A DNA stretch of 64,000 nucleotides from NCBI RefSeq assembly GCF_003573695.1, contig NC_039361.1, positions 99,388,279 through 99,452,278 on the forward strand. Reading direction: 5' to 3'. The DNA comes from Papaver somniferum. Its lineage: Eukaryota > Streptophyta > Magnoliopsida > Ranunculales > Papaveraceae. Positions 33,238 through 44,639 of the stretch are shown one piece after another (the stretch's first letter is position 1; the number at the start of each line of letters is the position of its first letter). The position numbers and the translations under genes were made by a program. Below the pieces are notes generated by a model. It saw nothing but the letters and a program-made list of their open reading frames with translations. It was not told the origin of the DNA and did no database searches.

Positions 33238-34310
33238 AAGTTTGGGGGTATATGAGAAACTTTTTAGTTGCATAATTAAACTCCAGAGCCTAGAAATTTA
33301 TGCCTATTAAGGATGGCACTAACCAATCTAAGTGGATGGAAGCATTTTGGTTGTAGGAGTTGAGGAACCAATCTGACTAGATGACAACATCTAAAGAATC
33401 TATTCATAAAAGCACATAGCTCAGGTGTTAGAAATAACATGATAGTTTCACCATATCTCGTTGAGTCCTTTTCACTTCTGTTTTTATTTTGTTTTGTTTT
33501 TAAACTATGTCTCTCTAAGTGATTAGGTGGGGCTCACGATTCAAGTTGTTACCAATGCTAGGGTGGATTAGAGTGATTGAGATTAAAAAAAAAAAAAAGA
33601 GTTGAAAAAAAAAAGAAAAAGAAGAGAGAAATTGAGACCAGACCATCAGACCAACTGGAATAAATTCAATAAAGTCGACCACTGGAACCCTTGTATATGC
33701 CAGTTGTGTTGACCTAGAGTTAGGATTATGGACCACTGGTACCCTTGTATATGCCAGTCTGCTGATATTAGTCAGGCTAGTATCTCAGTCCATTAGGATA
33801 GGTTCATTTTAGCGGAGGCCTTCAGACAGATATGAGAAACACCGTTCACCTAGTAAACATCAAAAGCACCTATGTTTTTCTGTATCCATATTCTTGATCT
33901 ATCCATGTGATTAGTTTTGACTCCGGATATTGATGTCCATAGTGCGACTATCTGAGTAGAGCTCTGTCACTTATATGAATTTTAGTATGCTTGAGTGCAA
34001 ACTTGTGTACAACAATTGGAATTTCGCATCAGGGTACTTCCTCCTGTAGTCAATAAGTATGTCAACCAAGGAGATTCTTTAGTGCCTTCCAAGGTTTTGC
34101 GTAGATAGTTAGGGTCTGGAGCAAAGGTTTTGTGGGTATATCTCTTGTAAGCCCTCCCGAGACTACAACTCGGCCACTAGGGACACCTAGGGGTTTAAAG
34201 GCTTGTTGCATACGCTAAATGCAACCGACGATGCCTGCGACAGTGAGTTAGGATTTTATTTTCTAGATTTGATTATCTCGAGGACTAGCAAATAATAAGT
34301 TTGGGGGTAT
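33238..34310 (+). other. G2 3' non-coding region bounded by two polypurine tracts
   Basis: A first tract (aagtttgggggtatatgag, about 33238) and the LTR-proximal tract (aagtttgggggtat, 34297-34310) bracket about 1 kb without a gene. It contains two copies of 'cttgtatatgccagt' within 'gaccactgg.acccttgtat' (33677 and 33731). The doubled tract copies the G1 layout. Confidence 0.65.
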
Positions 34311-35504
34311 TGATAGACACATTTTTGTGTATGATATAATCTCAATTGTATATATTGTTAGTACTCGATTTTGTATTTATTATGGCTTTTTGTGTATTTG
34401 TAGGTGTTTTTGGAGAAATAAACATGTGTGGAAAAATTGGTTCAAAAAGTGTTATTTGGACTCCTGGGGAAAACTACCAAAGGCTCCCCGGAAATTTGTT
34501 GGAGACAACCGAGGAATTATACTATTTGAACCCAGTTTCTAAAGGGAGATCGGAACTGAACGAGGGGAAGGTTCTGGCGTATATGGAAGAAGGCACATAT
34601 TTGAATATGCTGTTTTGAAAGTATTCCTTCATGCCAAAACAACTAATTGGCCGACACGTGGCTATCACCGATTGGAGCAGTCTTAATTAGGTGATGCAAT
34701 AAAATAGAGACTTGTCTGCCACTTTAAAGATATTAACAGCAAGAAGTCGAAAAGTCATTGCATTTGTGAGGGACGTGTAATTGGTAATGTGTTTGCGAAA
34801 AAGGGAAAAGGCACATCTATTTTTGGTGTAAGTGGTGTTGGATGATGTGGCATTGTCTTATTGGGTAAACTAAACACATGGCGTCATCTTAGTGGTTGAT
34901 GATGTGGTGTATGAAATTAATAGGGAAATGTTATCTTCCGATGTTGTATATATATAGGACTAAAGAAGTCGGTTTTGTGGGGGAGCCGGTACCGAGACAG
35001 AGTTTAGGATTAGTTTTTCTTATTTATTCTTTTCACCTATAATGAAGAACTAAACTCCGTCGCTCGGACAAGAGAGGAAATTGTATTTCATCCATGTAGT
35101 AAATCAAATTAATTCTTTATATACTTTTTGCACTAATTATTAATCGTTTTATGATTTTTATTGAATGATTGTTATTTCAATTGATGGGTCATGCTTAACT
35201 TAAATGGTTTGATGTACTCACGCTTTAGATTTAGAATCACTGCTTTCAAAATCGATCTTGGCAAATATTAAAAGTCAATAACTATTTTTGTTTTGAGCTA
35301 TAATTGCCGAGGATTAATTTCTGAACCACCCGAATACGAAAAAAAGTGAAATCTTGAGTCCCAGATTCTACCGATATTGGTATAATCATTTGTATATATT
35401 TACTTTATTTTTAGTTCTTTTTTTTCTATTTTAAATCTTAAAACCAATCTCTACAAGACCGAGTGAACGGCAACCTTCTACAAAACCATTTGTATCTAAA
35501 ATTT
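34311..35504 (+). repeat. G2 3' LTR
   Basis: It starts TGATAGACAC after the polypurine tract. It matches 25364-26550 with few differences up to about tctaaaatt and lacks the usual CA terminus before the 20-bp flanking duplication. TATA box at 34947-34957. Confidence 0.85.
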
Positions 35505-35524
35505 TATGTGAGTACTGTGCATAG

Positions 35525-36508
35525 TCACACTAGCTTTCCAAAATTTGGTTGACTAGGTACAAGGATCGGTTCCCCACATATATATGGTATCTAACTTGTA
35601 TGTGTTGCACATGTCCATAGGATCTGTTCCCCTTTGCCTAAAAACGTGTTGCACATGTTCATAGGATCAGTTCCCATTTCTTCTATAAACCTTGTTGCAC
35701 CTCATACAAGGATCGGTTCCCCTTTGTGATGTACTGCACCTCTGACTAGGATCGGTTCCCCTTTCCCATATTTGGTCAGACATAAAATCACAAACCCGAT
35801 CATACCATCTCAGGTGATTACTTAAGATCGGTATCACTAATAAAAGTCATACCAATACATAAGTCAGACCTTTGTGAATAGTTCTACCAAGAACACAAAC
35901 AAGTCGTGAACGGTTATACTCAATCACAAATATTGGTTCTTCATAAGATATGCAATGAATAACAAAAACAATAACGCCTGGCAATTTCCTTTGCAATTCA
36001 CAAACAAGTTTATGAACTTACTTCCTTAGAACACATGTAAAACATTGTTCCCTAGGATGAAATCCTCACCTCATACCCATACATAATTACAATAGCATTC
36101 AAATGATTATGGCGATGTCTTATCTACAAAGTTTAATGGTTAAGCAATAAACCTCGTATTGTATTCCTTAATACTATGTCTATCTAGAGTTCAAATATGC
36201 TTCGCAGTTTTGTTTTCAATATGCACGACTTGAAAGATACATTAGGGAATGAAACAGTTCAAGTCAAATATCACTAACCTCAAGTGGAAGGACGATTGTT
36301 GTCGTTATAGCTCCTTGCTTCTTCACATCTTCAAGTCTTGGCAATACTTGTAATGTCTCATTATCCTAATACTTTCAAGCTAACCTATACGAAGTTGACT
36401 CTAGTACATAATCAAGCGACTCTTAATATGAGTTTTGGTTCACTAAAATATGACAACCAAACTTGACATACCAACGCTTGGTGGGTTCAATCGAGCAATG
36501 CTCTAACA
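35525..36508 (-). repeat. Element A 5' LTR, part 2 (LTR 5' portion) with GGATCGGTTCC array
   Basis: It continues the LTR from 25363 once G2 is removed. Between about 35560 and 35770 there are five copies of the complement of GGAACCGATCC or a one-base variant. They correspond to the array in element C's LTRs, but here they are more widely spaced. The bases following the LTR end (36509-36513, aaaat) are the likely right-hand target duplication; the left half is lost. Confidence 0.85.
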
Positions 36509-37246
36509 AAAATCTCTAATGATTACTTAAGTAATTGTTGATTGATAGATCTAAGAACCTGACAAAGGAGTTTATTGGGATAAACGGAAGAGACTTTTGT
36601 CGAACTCATATCACTTGATTGAAAAGAGTTGTTACCGAACAGATTTGTTGTTCCTGTAATGTTTGGAATACGAACCAAAGGAATTGTTCCAAGTACGTGA
36701 CTTATTACAAGTTAGAGGAGTGGGAATATAGACGGAACTAGGTGAGTTATAGGTTTAGTTGCTTGGTCTCAACTATACGAAGTTGGTTTATTTTGTATAC
36801 CGGCTTAATCCTGGGAGTATTCAATTCTAGACAAGGTCCCGGGGTTTTTCTGCATTTGCGATTTCCTCGTTAACAAAATCTTACTGTGTCATTTACTTTT
36901 ATTTTCCGCAATTATAATTGTTGTTATTATAGTTTAAAATAAATCACCCAAACGTTAATTCCTATTTGCTTGATAACAATCCTATTATGTTTGGTTAGGT
37001 CCGAACCTTTTATCAAGTAAACATACTTCGTTGTTGTATTATCTCGATCTTGAATCCACAGTCAATCACACAAGTTATCTTGTTGTTGTATTGTCTCGAT
37101 CTCGTATCCATAGACGATCACACGAAGTGTGAACCGATTAGTTATATTGTCTTGACTTAGTCCATAGACAATCACTTTCGGAGAAAGGACTTATAGGTGG
37201 AAAAGTTTTAGATTGAGGTATATTTGGGTACCCTCGTATTTTCAAT

Positions 37247-37258
37247 TGGTATCAGAGC
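37247..37258 (+). other. Element B primer-binding site
   Basis: TGGTATCAGAGC is an exact 12-base complement of initiator Met tRNA 3' end, two bases after the LTR end TTTTCA at 37244. Confidence 0.92.
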
Positions 37259-37315
37259 AGGAAAACACGAAAATATCTAACAATCTGTGTTTGGTGCGAT
37301 CCAACCTATTAGAAA

Positions 37316-38472
37316 ATGAATCTAATGAGTGATTCAGTTAACGTTATGCAAGAGTATGAATACTTAAATGTTGAAGATATTACTACTTCGATGACTCGTA
37401 ATCCAGGAGTTGCGAAAACATCTAAGTCTATCTATGATGAAAGAGAAGATGCTGATAATGAGCTGGTAAAACTCCTAAAGCCTATAAAATCTATGTCTAC
37501 GAAACTGCTAATATTTAAGACATGGTCAAATCTTCTTAATAATTAGATCAGAGAAAAAGACAACCAACTAAATGCTCTAGCCAAAGAGAATATGGATCTC
37601 ACTGTCAAACTAGAAGCTCTTGGTAAATCTCTTACTCAAGATAAAGAGACATGTCCTATGATTCTGACTAATGATGTTGTTGTGATTTCTTTTGATAATG
37701 AGGAAACTAAAAGTCCTTGCTCGACTTTTACAGACTGTGATAAAACTGGTTTAGTCACATCTGAAACAGATCAAGATGATGGTAGTTTTCCTAACTACAT
37801 CAAGTCAGAAGATGATAAGAAACCATCTTCTAGATCTACTGATGATCAAACGAAATCTTGTGCAAAGGAAACTATGAACCGATTCTGTGATAATGATCTT
37901 AAGGAGTACAACTTTCAGCCACTTGACATGAAACTTATACTTCTTCAAAATACAGTGGTAAAATTTTGAAGGAAGTTTCTTGTCTTAAAAAACTGAAAGA
38001 TCATTCCTCGTTAGAAAGACAGATTATACCACAACCCTATAAGATCAACTCAAAGGAATCAGAATTAAGAGTTGATAATCGCTTCTGGAAAAAGGTTCCT
38101 CCTCACCCATATCAAAACAATTATTTTGATGAAGAACAACTCCAGAAGAAAGGGAACGAGAGAATCTCTGCCAAAGAAAACAATCAGGAATTAACGATAA
38201 TTGTTTCAAGTAAACACACTGATGTGGATCATAAGTAAATCCTTAGAATGAGAATATCATATGAAAATCTCATTGAAAGAATTAAGAGAGATTTATCCAT
38301 CTCTGAAAATTCCCATGTCAGTACAGTTTCTCCGCATGATCATATCTCTAGAGTTAGAAAAGATCATCATCTTGGGAGAAAATGTTTTGGGCAGAAATTC
38401 CCGAAGAGAAACATGAACTATGTTTCTGATATTCACTACAAGCTAGAAAAAGCTTACTCCGACACAACTTAG
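37316..38472 (+). pseudogene. ORF-a of element B, coiled-coil protein of unknown function
   Basis: The frame starts at ATG 37316 (MNLMSDSVNVMQEYEY). It meets a TAG at 37544 where C has GAG, continues in phase to 37969, is shifted by a T-run length change near 37966, then meets a TAA at 38236 before ending at 38472. The product is a Lys/Glu/Leu-rich coiled coil, then an acidic Ser/Thr-rich region (CSTFTDCDKTGLVTSETDQD) and a basic end (RVRKDHHLGRKCFGQKFPKR). C's copy has different lesions, so the ancestor was a single frame of roughly 385 codons. It starts about 60 bases after the primer site, where gag normally begins, but has no Gag or zinc-knuckle motif. Confidence 0.6.
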
Positions 38473-38851
38473 TTGTATCAAAATTATGCACTCTCATCCT
38501 CTTCGTGCTCTTAATTATGGATGGGAAAGGCACAATAAAACAAGAGCACATTTGCTTTGTGTAGTTGTTTATCAGAAAATTATGACACTTTATGGATAGC
38601 TGCGGATCCATGCTTGTCTGAAAAATGTTCGTGTTCAACGTGATCTTCCAAAATTAGGTTTTATTTAGAATTTTCGAATTTCTAATAAACCTTCCAGCTT
38701 GAGAAATTCAGACAAAGGAAACAGAATATATTCTTGAAATATTTTCGGATTTTCCTGATATTTTTCGGTCCGAAAGTTGTCTCTTTTAAAGAAAAACTAT
38801 CTCTTGCCTGTATTTTGAAACCCTGATCAATCTCTATTTAAATAACCGAGC

Positions 38852-39310
38852 ATGCCTCCAATGAATCGCAGTGTGTCAAAGGCTAATAAGGAGGAAGCTC
38901 AAAAGGTGAAGGATTGTCAAGGAATCAATACAGAGAGGAAGAAGAAAAATATATCAAAATTCATGTATGATTATGATTCTGATAGTTCTGTTGGATCACA
39001 AGAGGAGTCATGTATGTTGGCTTACAACCTTCAAGATCCGACCAAATCCAAGTGGATTAGTTCTGATAGTATGATTGACTATATCCAAGGTTTTGAAGAA
39101 CTAAGAACCAACTTCATAATAAAGGTTCGAAATCAAGATTGGTTGAAAGATAAGATTGAGGAAACGAAAGCCAATATTGCTGATATGAGGGTTCAAGTTG
39201 AAAAACTTGAGAAACAAGAAGTGGTTGCAGACAAGTCTCTTGAGACATGCTTCAAAAGTTTGAACACTGAAGAAACCTCAGTGAACAATAAGAGCACCAC
39301 TAGAGATTAA
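38852..39310 (+). CDS. ORF-b of element B, intact small protein
   Basis: This is a 152-codon frame (MPPMNRSVSKANKEEAQ...), intact here and at 49083 in element C with about 149 codons. A TATA-like ctatttaaata lies about 20 bases upstream of the ATG, at 38837-38847. The N terminus is basic, then come YDYDSDSSVGSQEESC, an ILxDPTK-W-SDSM-YIQGF block, a coiled coil ending LEKQEVVADKSLETCF, and SLNTEETSVNNKSTTRD at the end. The position before the 3' non-coding region is where Sireviruses may carry an extra (env-like) frame, but I see no signal peptide or membrane segment. Unknown function. Its conservation while ORF-a decays is the notable point. Confidence 0.6.
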   Translation: MPPMNRSVSKANKEEAQKVKDCQGINTERKKKNISKFMYDYDSDSSVGSQEESCMLAYNLQDPTKSKWISSDSMIDYIQGFEELRTNFIIKVRNQDWLKDKIEETKANIADMRVQVEKLEKQEVVADKSLETCFKSLNTEETSVNNKSTTRD

Positions 39311-41102
39311 GATACATGTTGTAATTCTTAATCCAGGAAAATAGACATCATGTTTTTATTTCTTTCAATAATTGTATAAGGTCTATTTTTGAATAAAACT
39401 ATCTATTATTTATGAATAACATTATTAGTTTATAATTTTTCTTGTGATAGTTTTCGTTTACATATCCTGTGCTTGAAATCTTATTGTTGTGTATGTGTAT
39501 GGGATGTTTGATTTCGGTTTTCTAACCTTGATATTCGATCTTATATGTCGGGAACCCTTATGGTTTGGGTGACTTTTTGTATAGCGGGATTGAGTTCTAC
39601 CCATGTTGGTAGGCTTTATCAAAGGATCATAAGGGGTTTCGATTGAAACAATATGTGAAAAAGTCAAAATATGTTGAATCGTTTTGGTTTAGCATAAAAG
39701 CATATCTGTTTTGGGGTTTTCAACTTTTGCTTTGCACTAGTTAAAAACCGGTTTTCAACCTATCTCTGGTAAAGGTTGGTTGGTTGTTGTTCTTTTGTCT
39801 TGCAAGAGGATGACAACATGATGGTGCTTCTCTGTGGAAAGATGCGAAGATTTGGAGAAGAGGATGCGAACTTGAGGTAAAAACTTTGTTAGTTAATCGT
39901 TTTCCAGTTTAATAAAAGACTGATTTTATTGCATATATTTATTGCTTTTGCTTAACAAAATTTCGGTACAATTGATGTTTATTCCATTATGTGTGTGTGT
40001 GATTCAATTGTTTCCGGTTAATAAAAACTATTGTTATCTTGCTTTATTGTTTTCCATTTGGTATCAATTGTTTAGGCTTATGAAATTTACGGTGCAATTG
40101 CGGTGCTTTAATGTCTATGTTGTTTCAATTGCTTCCGGTTGAGATAAATAATTATGCAAGTTGATTTATTTGGTTTGTATGAATTGTTTATGGCTTAACA
40201 AAATAAAAAGTGTTGCGGGATGAATTGTTGAGTCCAATTCGATTCCGGATAAGAGAAACTAATTTAATTCTGATCTTAGTTAGACTTATCAAAGTGTAGG
40301 ATTCGGTTATTCAAGTCTAATCGGATGCCTTAACAAGAAATGCTAGTTAACTGACCTAGTACTTGTCTTGTTTAAAGTGAAAGGTCTAAGTAATTGATTC
40401 GAATAATTAAAACCTGATGAAAAATAGAGTTAATTCTGATCTTTATTTTGGTCTTATCGAATAAGCGATTGTATTTGTACAATCGGTTTAGGAAAGGAAC
40501 TAAGGTGCTTAGTCGATTTTTAGTTTGCTAACCTATTAGGGAAAATTTCTTCAGGAAATTGTTTCCTTGGTAACATATCAAAACAAAATTACTTTGTAGT
40601 TTCGGTTTTGATATTTGTTATATAAAATGGTGTGTGGAACACTTGTGCTTAACTCTTATAGGTTTGAAAGTCTATTTGAGATTTGTAAGATCCTTTCGGT
40701 TTGTCCTTTATTTGTTCGTACTTTTGTCATTTTTTGACAAAAAGGGGGAGAAATATATGGAGTAAACAAGTGATATTGGTAACTGGTATCACTAAAAGAA
40801 AGGACAATTGGTGCTTAAACGTCATATTTAACAAAATAGTAAAGCATAGACTAAGGTGGAGTAGCATATCATATTGATTTGGAAAATAACAAAGATGTGC
40901 GGATTGAAAATCTACCTATCTTACCTTTAGGGGGAGTATTAGCTTTGTTATTATAATGTCAACAGCGGCATTTTTGGACTGAATGTATACAAATTATTGT
41001 GTTGTTGAATTTAGGAATCAAGCGTATGGGTAATGAATTTTTTTAATTTGTTTATACATATGATGTAAGAGTTTTGTCACTAAAATTGACAAAGGGGGAG
41101 AT
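39311..41102 (+). other. Element B 3' non-coding interior with repeated polypurine tracts
   Basis: There is no convincing gene. Purine tracts lie at 40736-40753, 40927-40936 and 41090-41102, the last touching the LTR start TGTTAGAG at 41103. Confidence 0.7.
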
Positions 41103-41445
41103 TGTTAGAGCATAGCTCGGTTGAACTCACCAAGCGTTGGTACGTCAAGTTTGGTTGTCATATTTTAATGAATCAAAACTCATTTAAAGAGTCACTTGAT
41201 TATGTACTAGAGTCACATTTGTATAGGTTAGATTGAAAGTATTGGGATATGAGACATTACAAGTATTGCATGAAGTCTTGAAGAATGTGAAGAAGCAAGG
41301 AGATACAACGACGACATCATCCTTCCTCTTGAGGTTAGTAATATTTGACTTGAACTGTTTCATTCCCTAAGGTATCTTTCAAGTCGTGTATATTGAAAAC
41401 ATAACTGCGAAACATGAATGATTATACTCTAGTTAGACATGAATG
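41103..41445 (+). repeat. Element B 3' LTR fragment
   Basis: It matches the first ~340 bases of the shared LTR and then departs at 'agttagacatgaatg'. A short duplication (acatgaatgattatac) marks the break. Confidence 0.8.
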
Positions 41446-41499
41446 ATTATACTTTTGTGTAAAAATGTATCCAATGAGTTAATAAAGCAAACAAGCTAA

Positions 41500-44053
41500 G
41501 CAACCAACCTTTTGATCCAAGGTGGTTTGATTTGATGGCCAATTAATTTCAGCATCACCAACATCTTTTAAATTTTTTATCCCAGATTTTCCAAAGGGTA
41601 ATTTGATGGTTTCATTTAGTACTTCACTAACCCGGACGCTCATGTAACTGAACCCTTAATTCCGGACTTCAATTTATAGAGTACCGTCTTTGTAGAGTAA
41701 TCTCTACCAATGGCAACAATGTTGTCCTTTTCTCCAAACCAAAGTTTGCATCCTATGCCCTGCAGAAACACAAGGCGTGTGAGATATAGTAAATGGAAGA
41801 TTAAAAATTTAAATGCGTTGGAAAACCATACATCAATGGTAACTTTTTCAGATGCCACATTCTGAGATTCCCCAGTAGATGGAGGAGACGGAGACTTCTT
41901 TTTTGATACTAAAGACGTCGGGGATTCAGTAGAAACAATCGGCGTTTTAGTACAAGGAGAGTCCCGCTTCGCGGACCCTTTGATGCTTTCAGATGACTTC
42001 TGCGAACCGGATTTCCCATGTTTTTTTGGAAGTTACTTAACTGATTCTGGACCTATGTTATTCTTAGATCGATTGGAGGCGTTTCTAGGTCCTACATCCT
42101 GTAACTGCAATTGAACACATTATTTGAAAAAATCAGATACTGTTTGCCAATGTTTTAAAAAATTTACACAATCTAATCAAAACTCAGTTCACTTACCTAT
42201 ACTCCAGACTTGTTGATACTATTTCCCACAATTTTCGCAATGTCAACTCCTTGAGATAACAAGTTATCTGTTAATCTCTGATACACATTTTTAGTAGACT
42301 CTAATTCTTTCTCCTTAGCTTTCAGCTTTTCACGCAGTTCATCATTCTCTTTCGAGTGTCTTGATTTTCTTCCATTTGGAAAGTAAAGGGTTGCCGTCAC
42401 TTCAAAGCAAACCCCATTGACACGTCCACCCTTATCCAGGCCGATCGCAAGTGTTAGGTAATCCTCGTTATGACCAACCGTTAGAGTTCCCTCTCGAATC
42501 ATCTTTCGCTTCTCTTCCTGTTCAAATAATTTGCTAAATTCTGATTTAAACCTTGCGCACTTACTTTGGTTAAAAACATGAGGACTGTAAAGTTTCTATT
42601 TTCTCACTTCAGATGTCTTCTCCCTGATAAAATTGTCTGGTACAATTCTATCTTTGTTTTCACGTGCTTTTGCCCACATGAAGCACCGGTCTTCAAGATC
42701 TTCTTCGACAAAATTTCCCCTTTTGGCCTAGTAGTTACCAGAAACAAGTAAGTATTTACATCTGCACAGATATTAACTGTGTAAAACAGAAAAACAATTC
42801 CAAAGCATCTAATATGACAAAATTACAGATTGGTGTAAGAGGACACATCCCTATATCGTTAATCCGTTATAAGTTTCTGCATATATGAGACACGCAACAC
42901 GACATACAAAACAGAAGTATCTAGTATGGCCGGTTTTACTGTGCAGTGTATAACAAATAAGACAACAGACTTACTAATTTTAGTTTTAATACCGAGTATC
43001 CTCCTCGTCCCGTCCGATGTGGGAACTTGGATTGTGATATTGCCTCTTTTCCCCTCTCCGAATTTTCCTTGAAGAGGAAATAAAAATAATTTCATTCGTG
43101 GGATAGACAATAAGAACGAAACACAAATTAGAAAAATAAATGTGTATTCAATACCTTAAATATATGCGATTTTAGTACATGATTAAGGTAATTTCCCCAC
43201 TTTTCTTGGTCGATTAACGTTTTGTACTTTTTGCGGACAGTTTTTAGTTTGTCCGGCCTTTCCAGGAAGGGTTTTACATGATTCTTGTACAATTTCTTTC
43301 TGAAGTCCCGCAGCTGAACATGTAGACGCTTCATGAACACTCGCTTCAGTTCATGGGGCACCTCAAAATGAAGATGCAATAACATCTAATATATGTTAAT
43401 CACAGACTCACAGTTAGATAACAAAAACGACGAATTGATAACCGCATATGCATACTAGAATTTTCTCCCACATATTATCTTTTTTTGTTGAAGGGACTTT
43501 CTTCCAACATAAATGTTTTATGCCAACCATATCACGGGCCAAATAGCCTAGGTAACTACTGAATTCAATTCTACGGTCACCAATAGGCCGGAACATTTTG
43601 TCAAATTCAATATCCTTCTTTTGGCATCAAATTTCGAGAAGTGTTTATGCAACTTCAACATTCTTGTCATTCCCCTCTCTTTTATGATCTCTTCTGTAGA
43701 GTCTTCTTGTTGTGGTTGCTTTTCTGCTTCTGGAGCATTTTCCAATTCTTTTTCTTCTAACACTTCGAGATCATCATTTTCAGAATCGTCTGACTCTGGA
43801 AATAACCGAGGCAACATATGAAACCATGTGATGTTTAAGTAGAAACAAGTAAGTACAAGATTTCGAACATACCTGTTAATTATTCAAATCTATCAGTGGG
43901 GACCATATCTTCACCATCATCGTCATCTGATTGTACAATGTCATCATGACTATCATCTAACTTCATCGTTTCTTCATCAGAATTCCCCTCATCATCCGGT
44001 TCCCTCCATTGTTCATTGTCTGGGGATACGTTGTAATCATCATCTTCTCCCAT
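41500..44053 (-). pseudogene. Transposase_24 / DUF8039 (Ptta/En/Spm-type) gene, multi-exon, decayed
   Basis: Exon 1 runs from ATG 44053 to 43915 (acidic) and exon 2 starts at 43795 with a matching phase. It reads RGMTRMLKLHKHF, then after a one-base shift near 43620 FDKMFRPIGDRRIEFSSYLG and WKKVPSTKKDNMWEKIL. Exon 3 begins after atattag at 43386 with HFEVPHELKRVF, FRKKLYKNHVKPFL and QEKWGNYLNHVL. Further exons give SERGKEAISQSKFPHRTGRG, CFMWAKAREN (about 42660) and LTLAIGLDKGGRVNGVCFEV with a coiled coil (42502-42197). A Ser/Pro linker leads to a DUF8039-like end (GCKLWFGEKDNIVAIGRDYS), shifted near 41650. Proteins of this layout accompany CACTA (En/Spm) transposons and are common, often decayed, in plants. 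No CACTA ends were found, so it may be a domesticated or stranded copy. Confidence 0.7.
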
Positions 44054-44634
44054 GAAAAAAGCCGTGTAGGTACGTGCATCTCAGTTAGAAATTTGAGCTT
44101 ATTTTGGAAAATATTAGCTAAACCTAACTGGATAGGCAACATGTGTTACACCTATTTTATATTATATGAAAAGAAAACAAACATGAACCTATTGATGCAT
44201 GTAACTTAAGGCTAAAACATCAATGCAACACTCAAAATATCCTCATGATTATTGTGTTATCCACAAAGTGAAAGGTACCGATTAAACGGTCTTATATAAC
44301 TTTTTGTTACAAAAGCCTAGAGCACTAAAGCACCACATAATTATTATCCATTTTTAGATTGAAGATGATAGTCAAATTGGCCAACCAACAACATGGTATT
44401 ATTAAAAGTGGCAAGTTAAAATGCAGACGTTACAGGCTCGCCAAGTAACAAAGACTCAAATGATTAAATCTTGAGAAGCCTTGTATATATATATAATTAA
44501 CACAACATCGTCGATCAAAGTAGAGTTATTAGCTCTCAATCGAAATCCAACCCAAACAATAACAAAAACCTTAGAAAACAATTAGCATCGGTAAGTTTTT
44601 TTTTTTTTTGTAAAACCTAACTAACTAGTAAAGC
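44054..44634 (-). other. Upstream region of the Transposase_24 gene, cut by element C
   Basis: This is AT-rich DNA with a (TA)n stretch at 44487-44496. The first bases beyond the Copia C insertion resume at 54084. The phrase 'catgcatgtaacttaag.ctaaaacat' occurs on both sides (44196 and 54129), so a local duplication predates the insertion. No gene seen. Confidence 0.5.
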
Positions 44635-44639
44635 CTAAC

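Larger units (their letters stand above)
25364..35504 (+). mobile_element. Non-autonomous LTR retrotransposon G2, carrying a hAT insertion
   Basis: Terminal repeats are 25364 to about 26550 and 34311 to about 35504 (start TGATAGACAC). Internal DNA is 26551-26572 plus 30879-34310 once the hAT is removed. It encodes one long frame related to G1's. U3 and U5 also resemble G1 (for example 'ttgtaggtgtttttg' and 'gatgggtcatgctta'). The 3' LTR lacks a CA end, and both sides are flanked by the 20-bp sequence tatgtgagtactgtgcatag (25344-25363, 35505-35524), far longer than an integrase duplication. It is inserted in the 5' LTR of Copia A. Confidence 0.85.
14869..36508 (-). mobile_element. Copia (Sirevirus-type) element A, gag-only, split by three insertions
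   Basis: On the + strand the segments are 3' LTR fragment 14869-15151, interior 15152-18869, interior 23442-23569, 5' LTR 23570-25363 and 35525-36508. With the inserts removed, the 5' LTR is about 2778 bases, matching element C's 3' LTR. The right outer end, ctctaaca at 36508, abuts the middle of element B's 5' LTR. A carries a Sirevirus-like gag but no protease, integrase or RT, so it resembles gag-only non-autonomous elements (TR-GAG type). Its 3' LTR is cut by the Tat element at 14868. Confidence 0.85.
36514..41445 (+). mobile_element. Copia (Sirevirus-type) element B, no gag or pol, truncated at both ends
   Basis: The 5' LTR survives only as its last ~730 bases (36514-37244), because Copia A inserted in it. 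The primer site is at 37247-37258 and the interior is 37245-41102. The 3' LTR is cut after about 340 bases (41103 to about 41445), where the decayed Transposase_24 gene region begins. Layout and both reading frames match element C. Confidence 0.85.
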
